Source: CAUZEO01 sp963578625 (GTDB lineage Bacteria; Verrucomicrobiota; Kiritimatiellia; SLOV01). From it: 13,345 nucleotides of DNA. Shown here one piece after another: positions 1-7,185 of the stretch. A program made the translations under genes and the position numbers. Below the pieces are notes generated by a model. That model saw only the letters and a program-made list of their open reading frames with translations, was not told where the DNA came from and did not search any database. Positions within the stretch are counted from its first letter, which is position 1; the number at the start of each line of letters is the position of its first letter. Location: the NCBI GenBank assembly GCA_963578625.1, contig CAUZEO010000126.1, positions 1 through 13,345 of the forward strand, read 5' to 3'.

Positions 1-2
1 TC

Positions 3-1796
3 AGCGCCGACGCAGGGAATCGGGCCGTCGAACTTGCAGAGCACAATCCGCCGGACGTTATCCTGTCCGACATGCGCTTGAGCGACATGAGTGGCTTGAA
101 GCTACTTCTTCGCATAAAGGCCGCGAACCCCGCTGTCATTACTGTGATGATGTCGGATTGCGGAAGTCATGATGCCCGAAAAATGTGCCTGGACGCGGGA
201 GTAGACTTTTTTATCGAAAAGCCGGTGGACGCACAGCGTCTCATTGGAATGCTTGGTGGCGACCAGACAGAGTCAGACGCCGTCTTCCGGGGTTCCCTCG
301 AGAACCTTAGCGTCCCTGACGTGTTGCAGTTGGTCTGCTGCCGGCCCAACCCCATGCGGCTGAAAATTGATAGCCCGACCGGGGATGCAGTGATTGAGAT
401 CAATGACGGCCAGGTAATTCACGCCCGCGCCAATGGCGCTGTCGGTGAAGCCGGCGTCTACGAGGTTTCCCAATGGCGGGTTGGAAAATTTGAAGTGACC
501 GATATAGATGCGGTCAAAGAGCGAACGATTTCTCTCCCATTGTCCCAGTTACTCCTGAACGCTGTTTCCTGCGGCCAATCTCCGCCCGTGCAGGCAGGCG
601 TTCCAGAGTCCGCCAGTCTTCCGCAGGTCGAGAGTGACGAAGCATCGTTTTTCCCGGTAGAAGACACAGCAAACGATGTTAGTCGTGTTTGGGCGCCTAT
701 GGCCCGATATACGAGGCCCGATTCTCGTTCCACATCTTCGACAAGATCCGGTACACGGGAAATTGTGCCGCACGATATCCCCGCGCTCCGTGGGCACAGG
801 GAGTCGGAAGCGGATAGGGCACCGGTCAAACTTCGATTCAAGAAGCGTGAGCCGGATCCGGTGATGCGCGTCCGATTTCGTTCCCAGGCAGAGCCGTGCC
901 GTACGCGTCAGCGGTCATTCGCTCCCGCCGCCCGTCGGGTTGCGATTGCCAGTGTCGCGGCCTTATTCCTGTTGTTTGTGGGCATCAGGTACTCAGGCGT
1001 GATGTCGACGCAGTATGGTAGTGACGTGGCTCCGGTGCTCGATAATCTTGTTCGAGAATTCGTCCCGATGGCGCCGAAGTTCGTGGAAGGCCAACAGGTC
1101 CGACCTTCGGTTTCCTATCAGAATAGGCTGCTCCCCAGTCAGACCCCCAATACGGGCGAGCCGGGAAATGCGGCTGATGATTCGCTCCACCCTGACTTGA
1201 TTTCCGGGATTCGGCCCTCGTCCGCTGCCGAGGCGCAGCCGGTTCCGCTGAACGTTTCTATTTCCAGAAATGAAGCATTGATGAGCGGAAACAGCGTCGG
1301 GATCTCCCCGCACATTTATGAAAAACTCGACCTGGCGCAGAGTCCGTGGGTCGAGGTAATTGGAGTCGGCGGCAAGCATATTGGCGCATTCGCCGTAGAA
1401 ATCGAGTCGGCGCAGACGCCGGTATTGCTATCGCAATCCATGCACCATGCGCTCTCTCAGGATGGCGGCGTGGAACTCACCCAGGTTCGGTTGCGCCCTG
1501 TACAATGGATCCAGAAGGCGACCGAGAAATCACTCAGTTTTGGGGGCTCCAACAACCTCCCCGGGCAGCACTGCGAATACTGGTACTCGGTCGGTGTCAG
1601 TCTTGATGCGCTTCGGTCCATCGGCCTGACTCCTGGTTCGCACGCGGTTGTGCGAGGTCCCACAGGGTATCAGTCCGTACGCGTTCAACTCATTGATCGC
1701 GGGGAGACCAAAAATATATGGCTCAGTGAGCCCGTCCGCGAAAAAATTGGCGCGGAGGGCGAGATAGATCTCATTAAACTCTTTCCCAAAACCTGA
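3..1796 (+). CDS. Membrane-anchored response regulator, REC-PATAN(DUF4388)-TM-double C-terminal module; 5' end missing
   Basis: The gene is cut by the left edge. The frame is open from base 3, and the Met at 72 lies inside the receiver fold, so it is not the start. Seen: the phosphoacceptor Asp is codon 69-71 (context VILSDM). With Met72 as residue 1, Ser28 in VMMSD is the conserved Ser/Thr and Lys50 in IEKPV is the conserved Lys, so the receiver looks phosphorylatable. Residues about 71-143 match the PATAN/DUF4388 pattern (GSLENLSVPDVLQL, then NDGQVIHA, then a closing GKFEV), a domain often fused to receivers. Residues 145-285 are a low-complexity, Arg-rich linker. Residues 290-307 form one hydrophobic helix preceded by many Lys/Arg, which predicts N-in/C-out. 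The rest (310-574) should be outside the cytoplasm. It begins with a Pro/Ser-rich spacer and ends with two similar 65-70-residue modules (409-476 and 507-571). The output function is unknown. The gene stands alone in its direction and ends at a strong terminator. Confidence 0.85.
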   Translation, partial: SADAGNRAVELAEHNPPDVILSDMRLSDMSGLKLLLRIKAANPAVITVMMSDCGSHDARKMCLDAGVDFFIEKPVDAQRLIGMLGGDQTESDAVFRGSLENLSVPDVLQLVCCRPNPMRLKIDSPTGDAVIEINDGQVIHARANGAVGEAGVYEVSQWRVGKFEVTDIDAVKERTISLPLSQLLLNAVSCGQSPPVQAGVPESASLPQVESDEASFFPVEDTANDVSRVWAPMARYTRPDSRSTSSTRSGTREIVPHDIPALRGHRESEADRAPVKLRFKKREPDPVMRVRFRSQAEPCRTRQRSFAPAARRVAIASVAALFLLFVGIRYSGVMSTQYGSDVAPVLDNLVREFVPMAPKFVEGQQVRPSVSYQNRLLPSQTPNTGEPGNAADDSLHPDLISGIRPSSAAEAQPVPLNVSISRNEALMSGNSVGISPHIYEKLDLAQSPWVEVIGVGGKHIGAFAVEIESAQTPVLLSQSMHHALSQDGGVELTQVRLRPVQWIQKATEKSLSFGGSNNLPGQHCEYWYSVGVSLDALRSIGLTPGSHAVVRGPTGYQSVRVQLIDRGETKNIWLSEPVREKIGAEGEIDLIKLFPKT

Positions 1797-1822
1797 GGTA
1801 GACCGATCCTTGGGCTCGCGCG

Positions 1823-1856
1823 CGGTTCCGCCCCTCACGGGGCGGAACCGTTTTTT
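1823..1856 (+). terminator. Rho-independent terminator of the response-regulator gene
   Basis: A perfect 12-base-pair stem (1823-1834 with 1839-1850) closes a TCAC loop and is followed directly by six T. It lies 26 bases after the stop codon of the upstream + strand gene. The T tract runs into the TAA stop (1857-1855) of the convergent - strand gene. Read from the other strand the hairpin has no trailing T run, so it should terminate mainly in the + direction. Confidence 0.93.
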
Positions 1857-2877
1857 ATTCTCCGTCGGCCCGGATTCCCACGAGGATCGGCCGGTGCATG
1901 GACATGCTTTTGGATACTGGGATATCCAGGATGCGGGTGTCGCATGTCGCGACCCGAGCCGCCACGGCGGGCGACGCCAGCAGGTAATCGCTTCGGGTGT
2001 AGATGTCTCCGGATCGGTCCCGCTCCGTCCAGGCATTGCCTGCCGGATCGGCGGGACGGAGATCGACCAGCCGAGTCCCTGGTTGCCCGATAATTTTCTG
2101 CACCGCCGCGGATTCGCTTTCATCGTGCAGGGCTCCGGCCAAAAGAAGACGGCACTCTGGCGCTGCATCGAGGATTGAATGGATGTGCCGCGCCACCAGC
2201 CTCGCTTCATTTCGCCGCATTTCAGTCTGGCCCAGTTGGTGAAACGTTTTGTTTTTCAAATGAGCGAGCAGCAGTCGCAGCGGATCCTGCGGACCGGTCA
2301 AGACCGTCACGTCCACCATTTCCCTGCTCATCCGCCGGGGATGCCCCTGGATGGAGTAATCCATGTCCAGCCGAACCCGGCGCTCGATAATCGGAAAGCG
2401 GCTCACAATGCCCATTGCCCCCGAAGCATCCTCCGCTACTTGAAAATCTGTGTGGGGATACCGGTCTTCCCGCGATCCAAGCCGTTGGAGGAGAGTTTCC
2501 CATCGCGCCCTGTTTTCAATGTGAAGAACTGCCACAATATCAGGGCGCACCGATTGGATTACCTCGATTGCCTCACGGAGAGGTCGATCATCCGCCGTTG
2601 ATTGTTCCGGATCTTTGTCCAGAGTTGACGCCGGTGGAAATCCGATGTGGCAGACCAGGATTCGCACTTCGCCGTCCTTATGCCCGGCGCGCTTCAGAAA
2701 CTCAGCTTTCCGGCTGTTTCCCGCCGGGCTGCATCCCGTACTGTACAGCGCGGCCGCAAGGCCGGCAGTGACAAACAAAATCAGGGCAAAGGCATCCCCG
2801 AAGAAAACACCTTCTTCCCTATTCGTACGCCTGCTCGATCTTCCGGACGACATCTTTATAGCCGATGTCGACCGCAT
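1855..2877 (-). CDS. Exported endonuclease/exonuclease/phosphatase-fold protein, probably catalytically altered
   Basis: The 340-residue product has an Arg-rich start, a hydrophobic stretch (about 29-47) and then Cys49 in the context STGC. This is a signal anchor or an atypical lipoprotein signal, so the protein should act outside the cytoplasm. Residues 70-336 follow the EEP (exonuclease III/sphingomyelinase) order of motifs, but key residues differ. The Asn of the first motif is His77 (LVCHIG). The Glu of the LQE-type motif is His119 (VLHIEN). The GDxND-type motif reads GALHD, with Ala249 and His251. The final SDH is SMH, with Met327. His206 (AHLKNK), Asp297 (RSDYLL) and His328 remain. Ordinary magnesium-dependent phosphodiesterase chemistry is therefore doubtful. 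It may be a pseudoenzyme or use another metal. The start at 2877 is chosen because AAGGA sits five bases upstream; this places the start 59 bases inside the upstream TPR gene. ATG 2853 has no Shine-Dalgarno sequence. Confidence 0.8.
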   Translation of the reverse strand: MRSTSAIKMSSGRSSRRTNREEGVFFGDAFALILFVTAGLAAALYSTGCSPAGNSRKAEFLKRAGHKDGEVRILVCHIGFPPASTLDKDPEQSTADDRPLREAIEVIQSVRPDIVAVLHIENRARWETLLQRLGSREDRYPHTDFQVAEDASGAMGIVSRFPIIERRVRLDMDYSIQGHPRRMSREMVDVTVLTGPQDPLRLLLAHLKNKTFHQLGQTEMRRNEARLVARHIHSILDAAPECRLLLAGALHDESESAAVQKIIGQPGTRLVDLRPADPAGNAWTERDRSGDIYTRSDYLLASPAVAARVATCDTRILDIPVSKSMSMHRPILVGIRADGE

Positions 2878-4195
2878 AGATTTCCTTGAAGTAGTTGATT
2901 GCAGCTTCCGTCTCCCCCGTGCGCTCGCAAAGATCCCCCAACTCGTACAGGATGCTCTTTTTCATGTTGTCCATGCTGTGCAGTTCACTTGCGGCCTGTG
3001 TCAACTGGTCACGAGCGAGGTCGTACTGCTTCTTCGCTTTAAAGCACCGGGCCAAGTAGAACAGAGAACTGATTCGCCGGCTCGGGTTTTGCCTCGCCAA
3101 CTGAAGTTGCTTGATCGCTTCATCATAATTATCACGCTCGAATTGCAGGACGCCGTATTCGTACCTGAATTCCCGGTCATTGGGATATCGCTCCACGCGG
3201 GACCGGGTATCTTCAAACTGAAACTCTTTTTTCTTCTCCTCGAGCGCGGCGATTCCCGATTCGTCGCCTGCCGCCTGACGTTCGGCAATGTCGCGCTCGA
3301 AGATTTTGATGTGAACGGCGCTGAGAGCTTTGTCGACCTGTGGATCGCTTCCTCCCGTTGCCTCCTGGGCCACTTTGAGTGCCTCAATTGCTTCGTCAAA
3401 TCTCCCTGCTTTTGTAAGCAGGTCGGCCAACGTGCGGCGGTAATTGAAGTTGTCGGGCTCGCGTTCGATTTTTTCCTGGGCTTCTTTCACCAGCGCCAGG
3501 ATGTCCTCGTCTGTCTTCACGACTTTGAGTTCCTGCTCAATCGTCGCGGCTTCGGCCGAATTTTTAATGATATCACGATACGAGTTGGCAGATCCCCAGC
3601 CGCCCTGCTTCATGGTCGCGATCGCAGTGATGTCCTTATATTCCTTGATCAAATCCTGATTGTTCGGCTTCAAAACCATTAACCGTTCGAAGACGGTCCG
3701 CGCCTCCTGAGGCTGTTCATTCTCCAGGTACGCCTGGGCGAGCCGATACATCATATCCGGATCGTCCTTTTCGCTGTGGTCCCGGATGATTTCCAGACTC
3801 TGCACCGCCACTTCCGGCATGTTCAGCGCCGATGCTGCATCGCACAGGAGGTAGACGAATTGCGGGTTGAGCGGATTTCGACGCAGGAGTTCTTCAGCCG
3901 TCTGAAGGCTGCTCAGAGGCTTTTTCGCTAACTTGGCGCGCGCCAAAAGGATCTTGGGCATCGCGGCAACCGTGCCCATTGCATGGGCCAACTTGCCGCT
4001 TTTCCCCTCCTTGAATTTACGGATTGATGCGGCGCGCAAGTAGGTTCTTGCTTCAAGAAAGCCCGGTTCCAATTCCAGGCAATCCAGGAACATGTCCATC
4101 GCGTAATCGAGATTTCCTCTGTCGAGCGCTGAAAATCCGCGATCGAACAGCTCCTTGGGTTTGGGCTTCAAGTTTTCTTTGGTAATAATCGCCAT
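2819..4195 (-). CDS. Tetratricopeptide-repeat protein
   Basis: The product is 458 residues, with no signal peptide or membrane helix, so it is probably cytoplasmic. TPR-like helical pairs are visible at about 13-46, 147-180, 246-283, 338-371, 374-410 and 413-446, with the usual small/large residue pattern (for example LAQAYLENEQPQEARTVFER and LADLLTKAGRFDEAIEALK). Between the repeats lies a distinctive Gly/Trp loop and motif at about 197-209 (QGGWGSANSYRDI), and a charged helical segment at about 310-335. No enzyme motif is seen; TPR proteins usually serve as scaffolds or adaptors. An ATG at 4195 with GGGAGAAAAGG upstream is preferred over a GTG at 4222 that lacks a ribosome site. The gene overlaps the 5' end of the exported EEP-fold gene by 59 bases, suggesting an operon. 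The partner is unknown. Confidence 0.88.
   Translation of the reverse strand: MAIITKENLKPKPKELFDRGFSALDRGNLDYAMDMFLDCLELEPGFLEARTYLRAASIRKFKEGKSGKLAHAMGTVAAMPKILLARAKLAKKPLSSLQTAEELLRRNPLNPQFVYLLCDAASALNMPEVAVQSLEIIRDHSEKDDPDMMYRLAQAYLENEQPQEARTVFERLMVLKPNNQDLIKEYKDITAIATMKQGGWGSANSYRDIIKNSAEAATIEQELKVVKTDEDILALVKEAQEKIEREPDNFNYRRTLADLLTKAGRFDEAIEALKVAQEATGGSDPQVDKALSAVHIKIFERDIAERQAAGDESGIAALEEKKKEFQFEDTRSRVERYPNDREFRYEYGVLQFERDNYDEAIKQLQLARQNPSRRISSLFYLARCFKAKKQYDLARDQLTQAASELHSMDNMKKSILYELGDLCERTGETEAAINYFKEIYAVDIGYKDVVRKIEQAYE
2883..2887 (-). promoter_or_regulatory. Ribosome binding site deciding the start of the EEP-fold gene
   Basis: On the - strand, AAGGA is followed by a five-base spacer and ATG at 2877. 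It lies within the 3' coding part of the TPR gene. This supports the 2877 start over ATG 2853, and suggests translation linked to that of the upstream gene. Confidence 0.55.
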
Positions 4196-4535
4196 ACTTG
4201 CCTTTTCTCCCGGGCGGTTCACTGCGCCGGCAGGGTTTCAGGAGAGCCGCGTACGCTACGCACGCCTCTTTCTCGGGTCAAGGGCCAAAACCCTCCGTTG
4301 GACGAGCTTTTCTGGATTAATCCGTGATTCGCCGGCCCTCGAATCGCCGTCCCACCCGTCTGCCGGTACCGTACCTGCCTTACATATACACGGGTTGCGA
4401 TTAAAACGGCAGTGGGAATTCCTCTCTGGAAGGCTTCCGCCGGCATTAGAAATGGGCGCTGGCCATGGGAGTTCGGCCCGCGTACGATACTACCACTCCG
4501 CCATGGCTACTCAGCATCGTCAGGATTGTTCGGGC
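4196..4535. other. 340-base divergent intergenic region
   Basis: This stretch separates the TPR gene (-) from the amidase gene (+) and must hold promoters for both. I see no convincing -35/-10 pair on either strand. The only clear structure is a perfect 10-base palindrome, GGATTAATCC, at 4314-4323, which could be an operator half-way between the genes. The amidase frame stays open leftwards to 4155, so part of the right half could be translated if a start such as 4452 or 4503 were used. Neither has a ribosome site. No RNA gene is recognised here. Confidence 0.5.
4201..4211 (-). promoter_or_regulatory. Ribosome binding site deciding the TPR gene start
   Basis: The purine-rich GGGAGAAAAGG on the - strand ends five bases before ATG 4195. 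It selects this start over the GTG at 4222. Confidence 0.6.
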
Positions 4536-5525
4536 ATGCATCGTCGATGGCTTGTCGTCGCCGGCCTTGCACTCCTCGCATGTGTGGCAATGGGAGGGGG
4601 GGGACATCGCGAACCAAGGCCTTTCGTCCTCGATAAAAAGGAAGTCGTAAAAATGAAGAGGGTCGCCCGATTCTATGGCCTGGAATTCCAACGTGACCGC
4701 ATTCACCTGGCCGACGAAAATCACCAGTTCTCATTTTCCGCGGACAGCCGCAGAGTGCTCTACAATGGGATGCTGTTTTGGTTGTACGAGCCGCTGAAAC
4801 GAAAGCGTGGCGGCTGGATCCTCGCTGAAGTGGACCGTATATCCCTGATGGATCCGCTGTTGCGTCCGGTACCCTACTTGTCAAAACTACCCGCGGGTCC
4901 GGTATTCCTTGATGCCGGTCACGGCGGGGACGATTCCGGGGCGAGGGGACCCGGCGGGACTCTCGAGAAAGATCTCGCGCTCGAAATGTGTAAGAATGTC
5001 CAGAGTCGGCTGCGCGAAGCCGGTATCGACGTCCGCCTCACACGCCCCGATGATCGGTTCATTGACTTGAAGCAGCGTTGCCGAATTGCAAAGGAGGGCA
5101 ACAGTTCGCTCTTTCTAAGTATCCATTTCAACAGCGCATCCAATAGCAAGGCAGAAGGCGTGGAAACGTACATGCTGCCTCGCGGAGGGCAGCCGTCAAC
5201 CGCGGGGAATCCAGGGAACGCCGCGCTTGGCAACAAATTCGATGGCGCAAATGTAATTCTTGCACAGGCCATTCATCACTACACTGTACGATCGATCCGC
5301 GCGCCGGATCGAGGTGTGAAGAAGTCCCGTTTCGCCGTCCTGAAGTATGCACCGTGTCCGGCGGCGCTGCTGGAGTGCGGGTTCCTGTCGAACAAGGCGG
5401 AAGAGAAAAGGATTAAAACGTCCGCCCATCGGGAGGCGATTGCCGGTGGAATCGCTCAAGGCATCCAGGAGTATTTGGCGGCATGCCGCCGGGCCAAGCC
5501 GGAGCTGATTGCCTCTATTCGGTAG
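4536..5525 (+). CDS. N-acetylmuramoyl-L-alanine amidase (Amidase_3 family)
   Basis: This zinc enzyme cleaves the bond between N-acetylmuramic acid and L-alanine in peptidoglycan. With ATG 4536 the product is 329 residues. Residues 1-23 are a signal peptide (MHRRW followed by a hydrophobic core). LLAC at 13-16 could be an imperfect lipobox. Residues 28-110 form a small domain ending in MDPLLRP, resembling the copper-amine-oxidase-N-like add-on seen in amidases of PVC-type bacteria. The catalytic domain covers about 121-316. All active-site residues are visible: His129 (DAGHGG), Glu144 (TLEKD), His197 (SIHFN) and catalytic Glu280 (LLECG). It should act in the periplasm on the cell wall, in growth, division or recycling. 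The start was chosen for the signal peptide; upstream ATGs at 4503 and 4452 add no sensible sequence and lack ribosome sites. An AGGA ten bases before 4536 is a weak site. The 3' end overlaps the convergent ClpX-like gene by 11 bases. A run of eight G at 4596-4603 encodes the end of the signal region. Confidence 0.9.
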   Translation: MHRRWLVVAGLALLACVAMGGGGHREPRPFVLDKKEVVKMKRVARFYGLEFQRDRIHLADENHQFSFSADSRRVLYNGMLFWLYEPLKRKRGGWILAEVDRISLMDPLLRPVPYLSKLPAGPVFLDAGHGGDDSGARGPGGTLEKDLALEMCKNVQSRLREAGIDVRLTRPDDRFIDLKQRCRIAKEGNSSLFLSIHFNSASNSKAEGVETYMLPRGGQPSTAGNPGNAALGNKFDGANVILAQAIHHYTVRSIRAPDRGVKKSRFAVLKYAPCPAALLECGFLSNKAEEKRIKTSAHREAIAGGIAQGIQEYLAACRRAKPELIASIR

Positions 5526-7119
5526 GTCCCTCGGCGTCTTCGGTCGCGCGCGGATAATATTCCACGACCCACCGGGAGAGAACTTCGTCGGGATGCCGGA
5601 CCGTTTCTTCCGTAATGGTAAAGGATGTCGTTCCCGTTCGACTTGCAATGAGTTTAAGCCCATATTCGAAATCTTTGAATTTTTCCTCGCACAAGGCGCG
5701 AATGGTTTTCCCTATGTCCAGGCTCTCCTGGATCAGCGCGGACACCGCGCCCGGATCGTAGGTCAGCTCAATGCCGTGTTCCGCATGAAATCGCAAGGCA
5801 AAAGCATCGATGTCCTGGCGCAGAATTTCCTCGTTGGACGTTGCGTTCTCGACCAATAACGTCCGCAGCGTTCCCGCCGGATTCTCGATTGTGTCGGTCG
5901 TGACTTCGAAGCTGCGAATGGACGTGGAAGGGAGCTCAAATTTAAAATCACGGAATATTCGCTCCAGCACGGTCATCAGGGCGCGCGCACCGGTTTTCTC
6001 GTGAGCCGCCCGCTTCGCCACTTCTCGAATCGCCTCCCGGGTGATCTTGAAATCGGTCGAATACCCTCGAAAATCTTCCCGGTACTGCTCCAAGATACTC
6101 TCTTCTCCGCCGAGAAGAATCTGTTCTAGGTCGTCGACGGTGAGGGCCTTGCAGGGAACCCGGATAGGGAGTCGCCCGATGAACTCCGGTTCGAACCCGT
6201 ACTCGATGAAATCCCTCGCTTCCGCGTGGTTCAGAATTTCTTCATCCATCACGTCTGCGACCGCGTTCAGGTCCTGAAATCCGATCGGGTTTTTGTCGAG
6301 CCGGCTCCGTACAATTTTGCCCAGGTTGTCAAACGCGCCGCTGACGATGAAAAGCATGTGGCGCGTGCTGATTGATCGTGCCTGCGGGTTGCCCCGCTGC
6401 ATTTCCATCATCGCCTGCATCTGTCCGATTAGATCGGTTTGGCTTTGAAGGTTTACCTCCGTCTCCTCCATCAGCTTTAGCAGATTGATCTGAACTCCCC
6501 GGCCGCTCACATCCTTGCTGCCGGAAGCCTCGGATGTCGACGCGATCTTGTCGATTTCGTCGATGTAAATGATTCCATACTGCGCAATGTCCGTTTCACC
6601 GTCTGCCAGCTTCACCAGGTCCCGTACGATGTCATCCACGTCATGTCCCACGTAGCCGGTTTCGGAGAACTTGGTCGCGTCCGCTTTGACAAAGGGGACA
6701 CCGATTAACTTTGCGATGCAGCGCATCAGGTACGTCTTGCCCACTCCGGTGGGGCCCAGAAGGATCACGTTTTGCTTTGCGAACTCGCGATTGGCCAATT
6801 CGGGATGCTCGATGCAGCGACGCACGTGGTTGTAGTGGTCGCAAATTGCGACCGACAGCACTTTTTTCGCCTCGGCCTGCTGAATAACAAAGCGGTCAAG
6901 GTAATCCCGCATTTCCCGGGGCTTGAGATTGAATTCGCGGATCCGACGGAGCACTTCCTCCTGGCGGTCAGGTCCAGGCGGATCATCGCTTACGATTTCC
7001 TCCTCCGGCGCGCCGCCGACCCCGGCAGAGTGGACGAACTGAATATTGGCGTTCCGGAGAAGGTCCTGCAGTTGTTTCTGTAGATCCTGGTCAGGTGCGT
7101 CTGGTTCCGGTTCCTTCAT
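5515..7119 (-). CDS. ClpX-like AAA+ unfoldase without zinc-binding domain and with a duplicated lid domain
   Basis: From ATG 7119 the protein is 534 residues; residue numbers below count from the in-frame ATG 7143, so subtract 8. The first 70 residues are acidic and Pro-rich, and no four-Cys zinc domain of true ClpX is present. The AAA+ core is intact: Walker A GPTGVGKT at 130-137, pore loop GYVGHD at 163-168, Walker B IIYIDEID at 191-198, arginine finger in FIGRLP (Arg324), sensor 2 GAR at 385-387. An IGF tripeptide at 287-289 sits where ClpX carries its ClpP-docking loop, so pairing with ClpP is possible. The region 363-425 is the normal lid. A second, similar segment at 457-523 appears to be a copy. 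By family, it should form an ATP-driven ring that unfolds proteins. Its substrates, and whether ClpP is the partner, are unknown. GGAGGAG five bases upstream decides the start. It is divergent from the M48 protease gene. Confidence 0.88.
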   Translation of the reverse strand: MKEPEPDAPDQDLQKQLQDLLRNANIQFVHSAGVGGAPEEEIVSDDPPGPDRQEEVLRRIREFNLKPREMRDYLDRFVIQQAEAKKVLSVAICDHYNHVRRCIEHPELANREFAKQNVILLGPTGVGKTYLMRCIAKLIGVPFVKADATKFSETGYVGHDVDDIVRDLVKLADGETDIAQYGIIYIDEIDKIASTSEASGSKDVSGRGVQINLLKLMEETEVNLQSQTDLIGQMQAMMEMQRGNPQARSISTRHMLFIVSGAFDNLGKIVRSRLDKNPIGFQDLNAVADVMDEEILNHAEARDFIEYGFEPEFIGRLPIRVPCKALTVDDLEQILLGGEESILEQYREDFRGYSTDFKITREAIREVAKRAAHEKTGARALMTVLERIFRDFKFELPSTSIRSFEVTTDTIENPAGTLRTLLVENATSNEEILRQDIDAFALRFHAEHGIELTYDPGAVSALIQESLDIGKTIRALCEEKFKDFEYGLKLIASRTGTTSFTITEETVRHPDEVLSRWVVEYYPRATEDAEGPTE

Positions 7120-7122
7120 TGG

Positions 7123-7129
7123 CTCCTCC
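7123..7129 (-). promoter_or_regulatory. Strong ribosome binding site of the ClpX-like gene
   Basis: GGAGGAG on the - strand precedes ATG 7119 at good spacing. The in-frame ATG at 7143 has no such site, so the shorter protein is preferred. Confidence 0.75.
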
Positions 7130-7142
7130 GAACGTTGTACCA

Positions 7143-7171
7143 TTGACCAACCATCTCAAACACTTTAGATT
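7143..7171 (+). promoter_or_regulatory. Possible sigma-70-type promoter of the M48 protease gene
   Basis: TTGACC (7143-7148) and TAGATT (7166-7171) are 17 bases apart, matching five and four of six consensus bases. Transcription would start near 7178, leaving a leader of under ten bases before ATG 7186. That would fit the lack of any Shine-Dalgarno sequence there. This is a by-eye match only. Confidence 0.3.
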
Positions 7172-7185
7172 TTCCCCGTATAAAT

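Noticed and set aside
72..74. ATG 72 as the start of the first gene
   Set aside because: The frame is open to the left edge, and the preceding codons encode receiver sequence, including the phosphoacceptor Asp at 69-71.
1530..2210. 226-codon - strand frame
   Set aside because: It crosses the terminator hairpin and lies opposite or out of frame with two supported genes.
2615..3682. 355-codon open frame on the + strand
   Set aside because: It lies antisense to the well-supported TPR gene, has no ribosome site and no recognisable domain. It is a by-product of the opposite gene's codon use.
4155..4535. Longer amidase reading from upstream starts
   Set aside because: It would place 127 residues without any domain ahead of a good signal peptide, and would overlap the TPR gene start.
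7120..7143. Start of the ClpX-like gene at ATG 7143
   Set aside because: No ribosome site there, whereas ATG 7119 has GGAGGAG at proper spacing.
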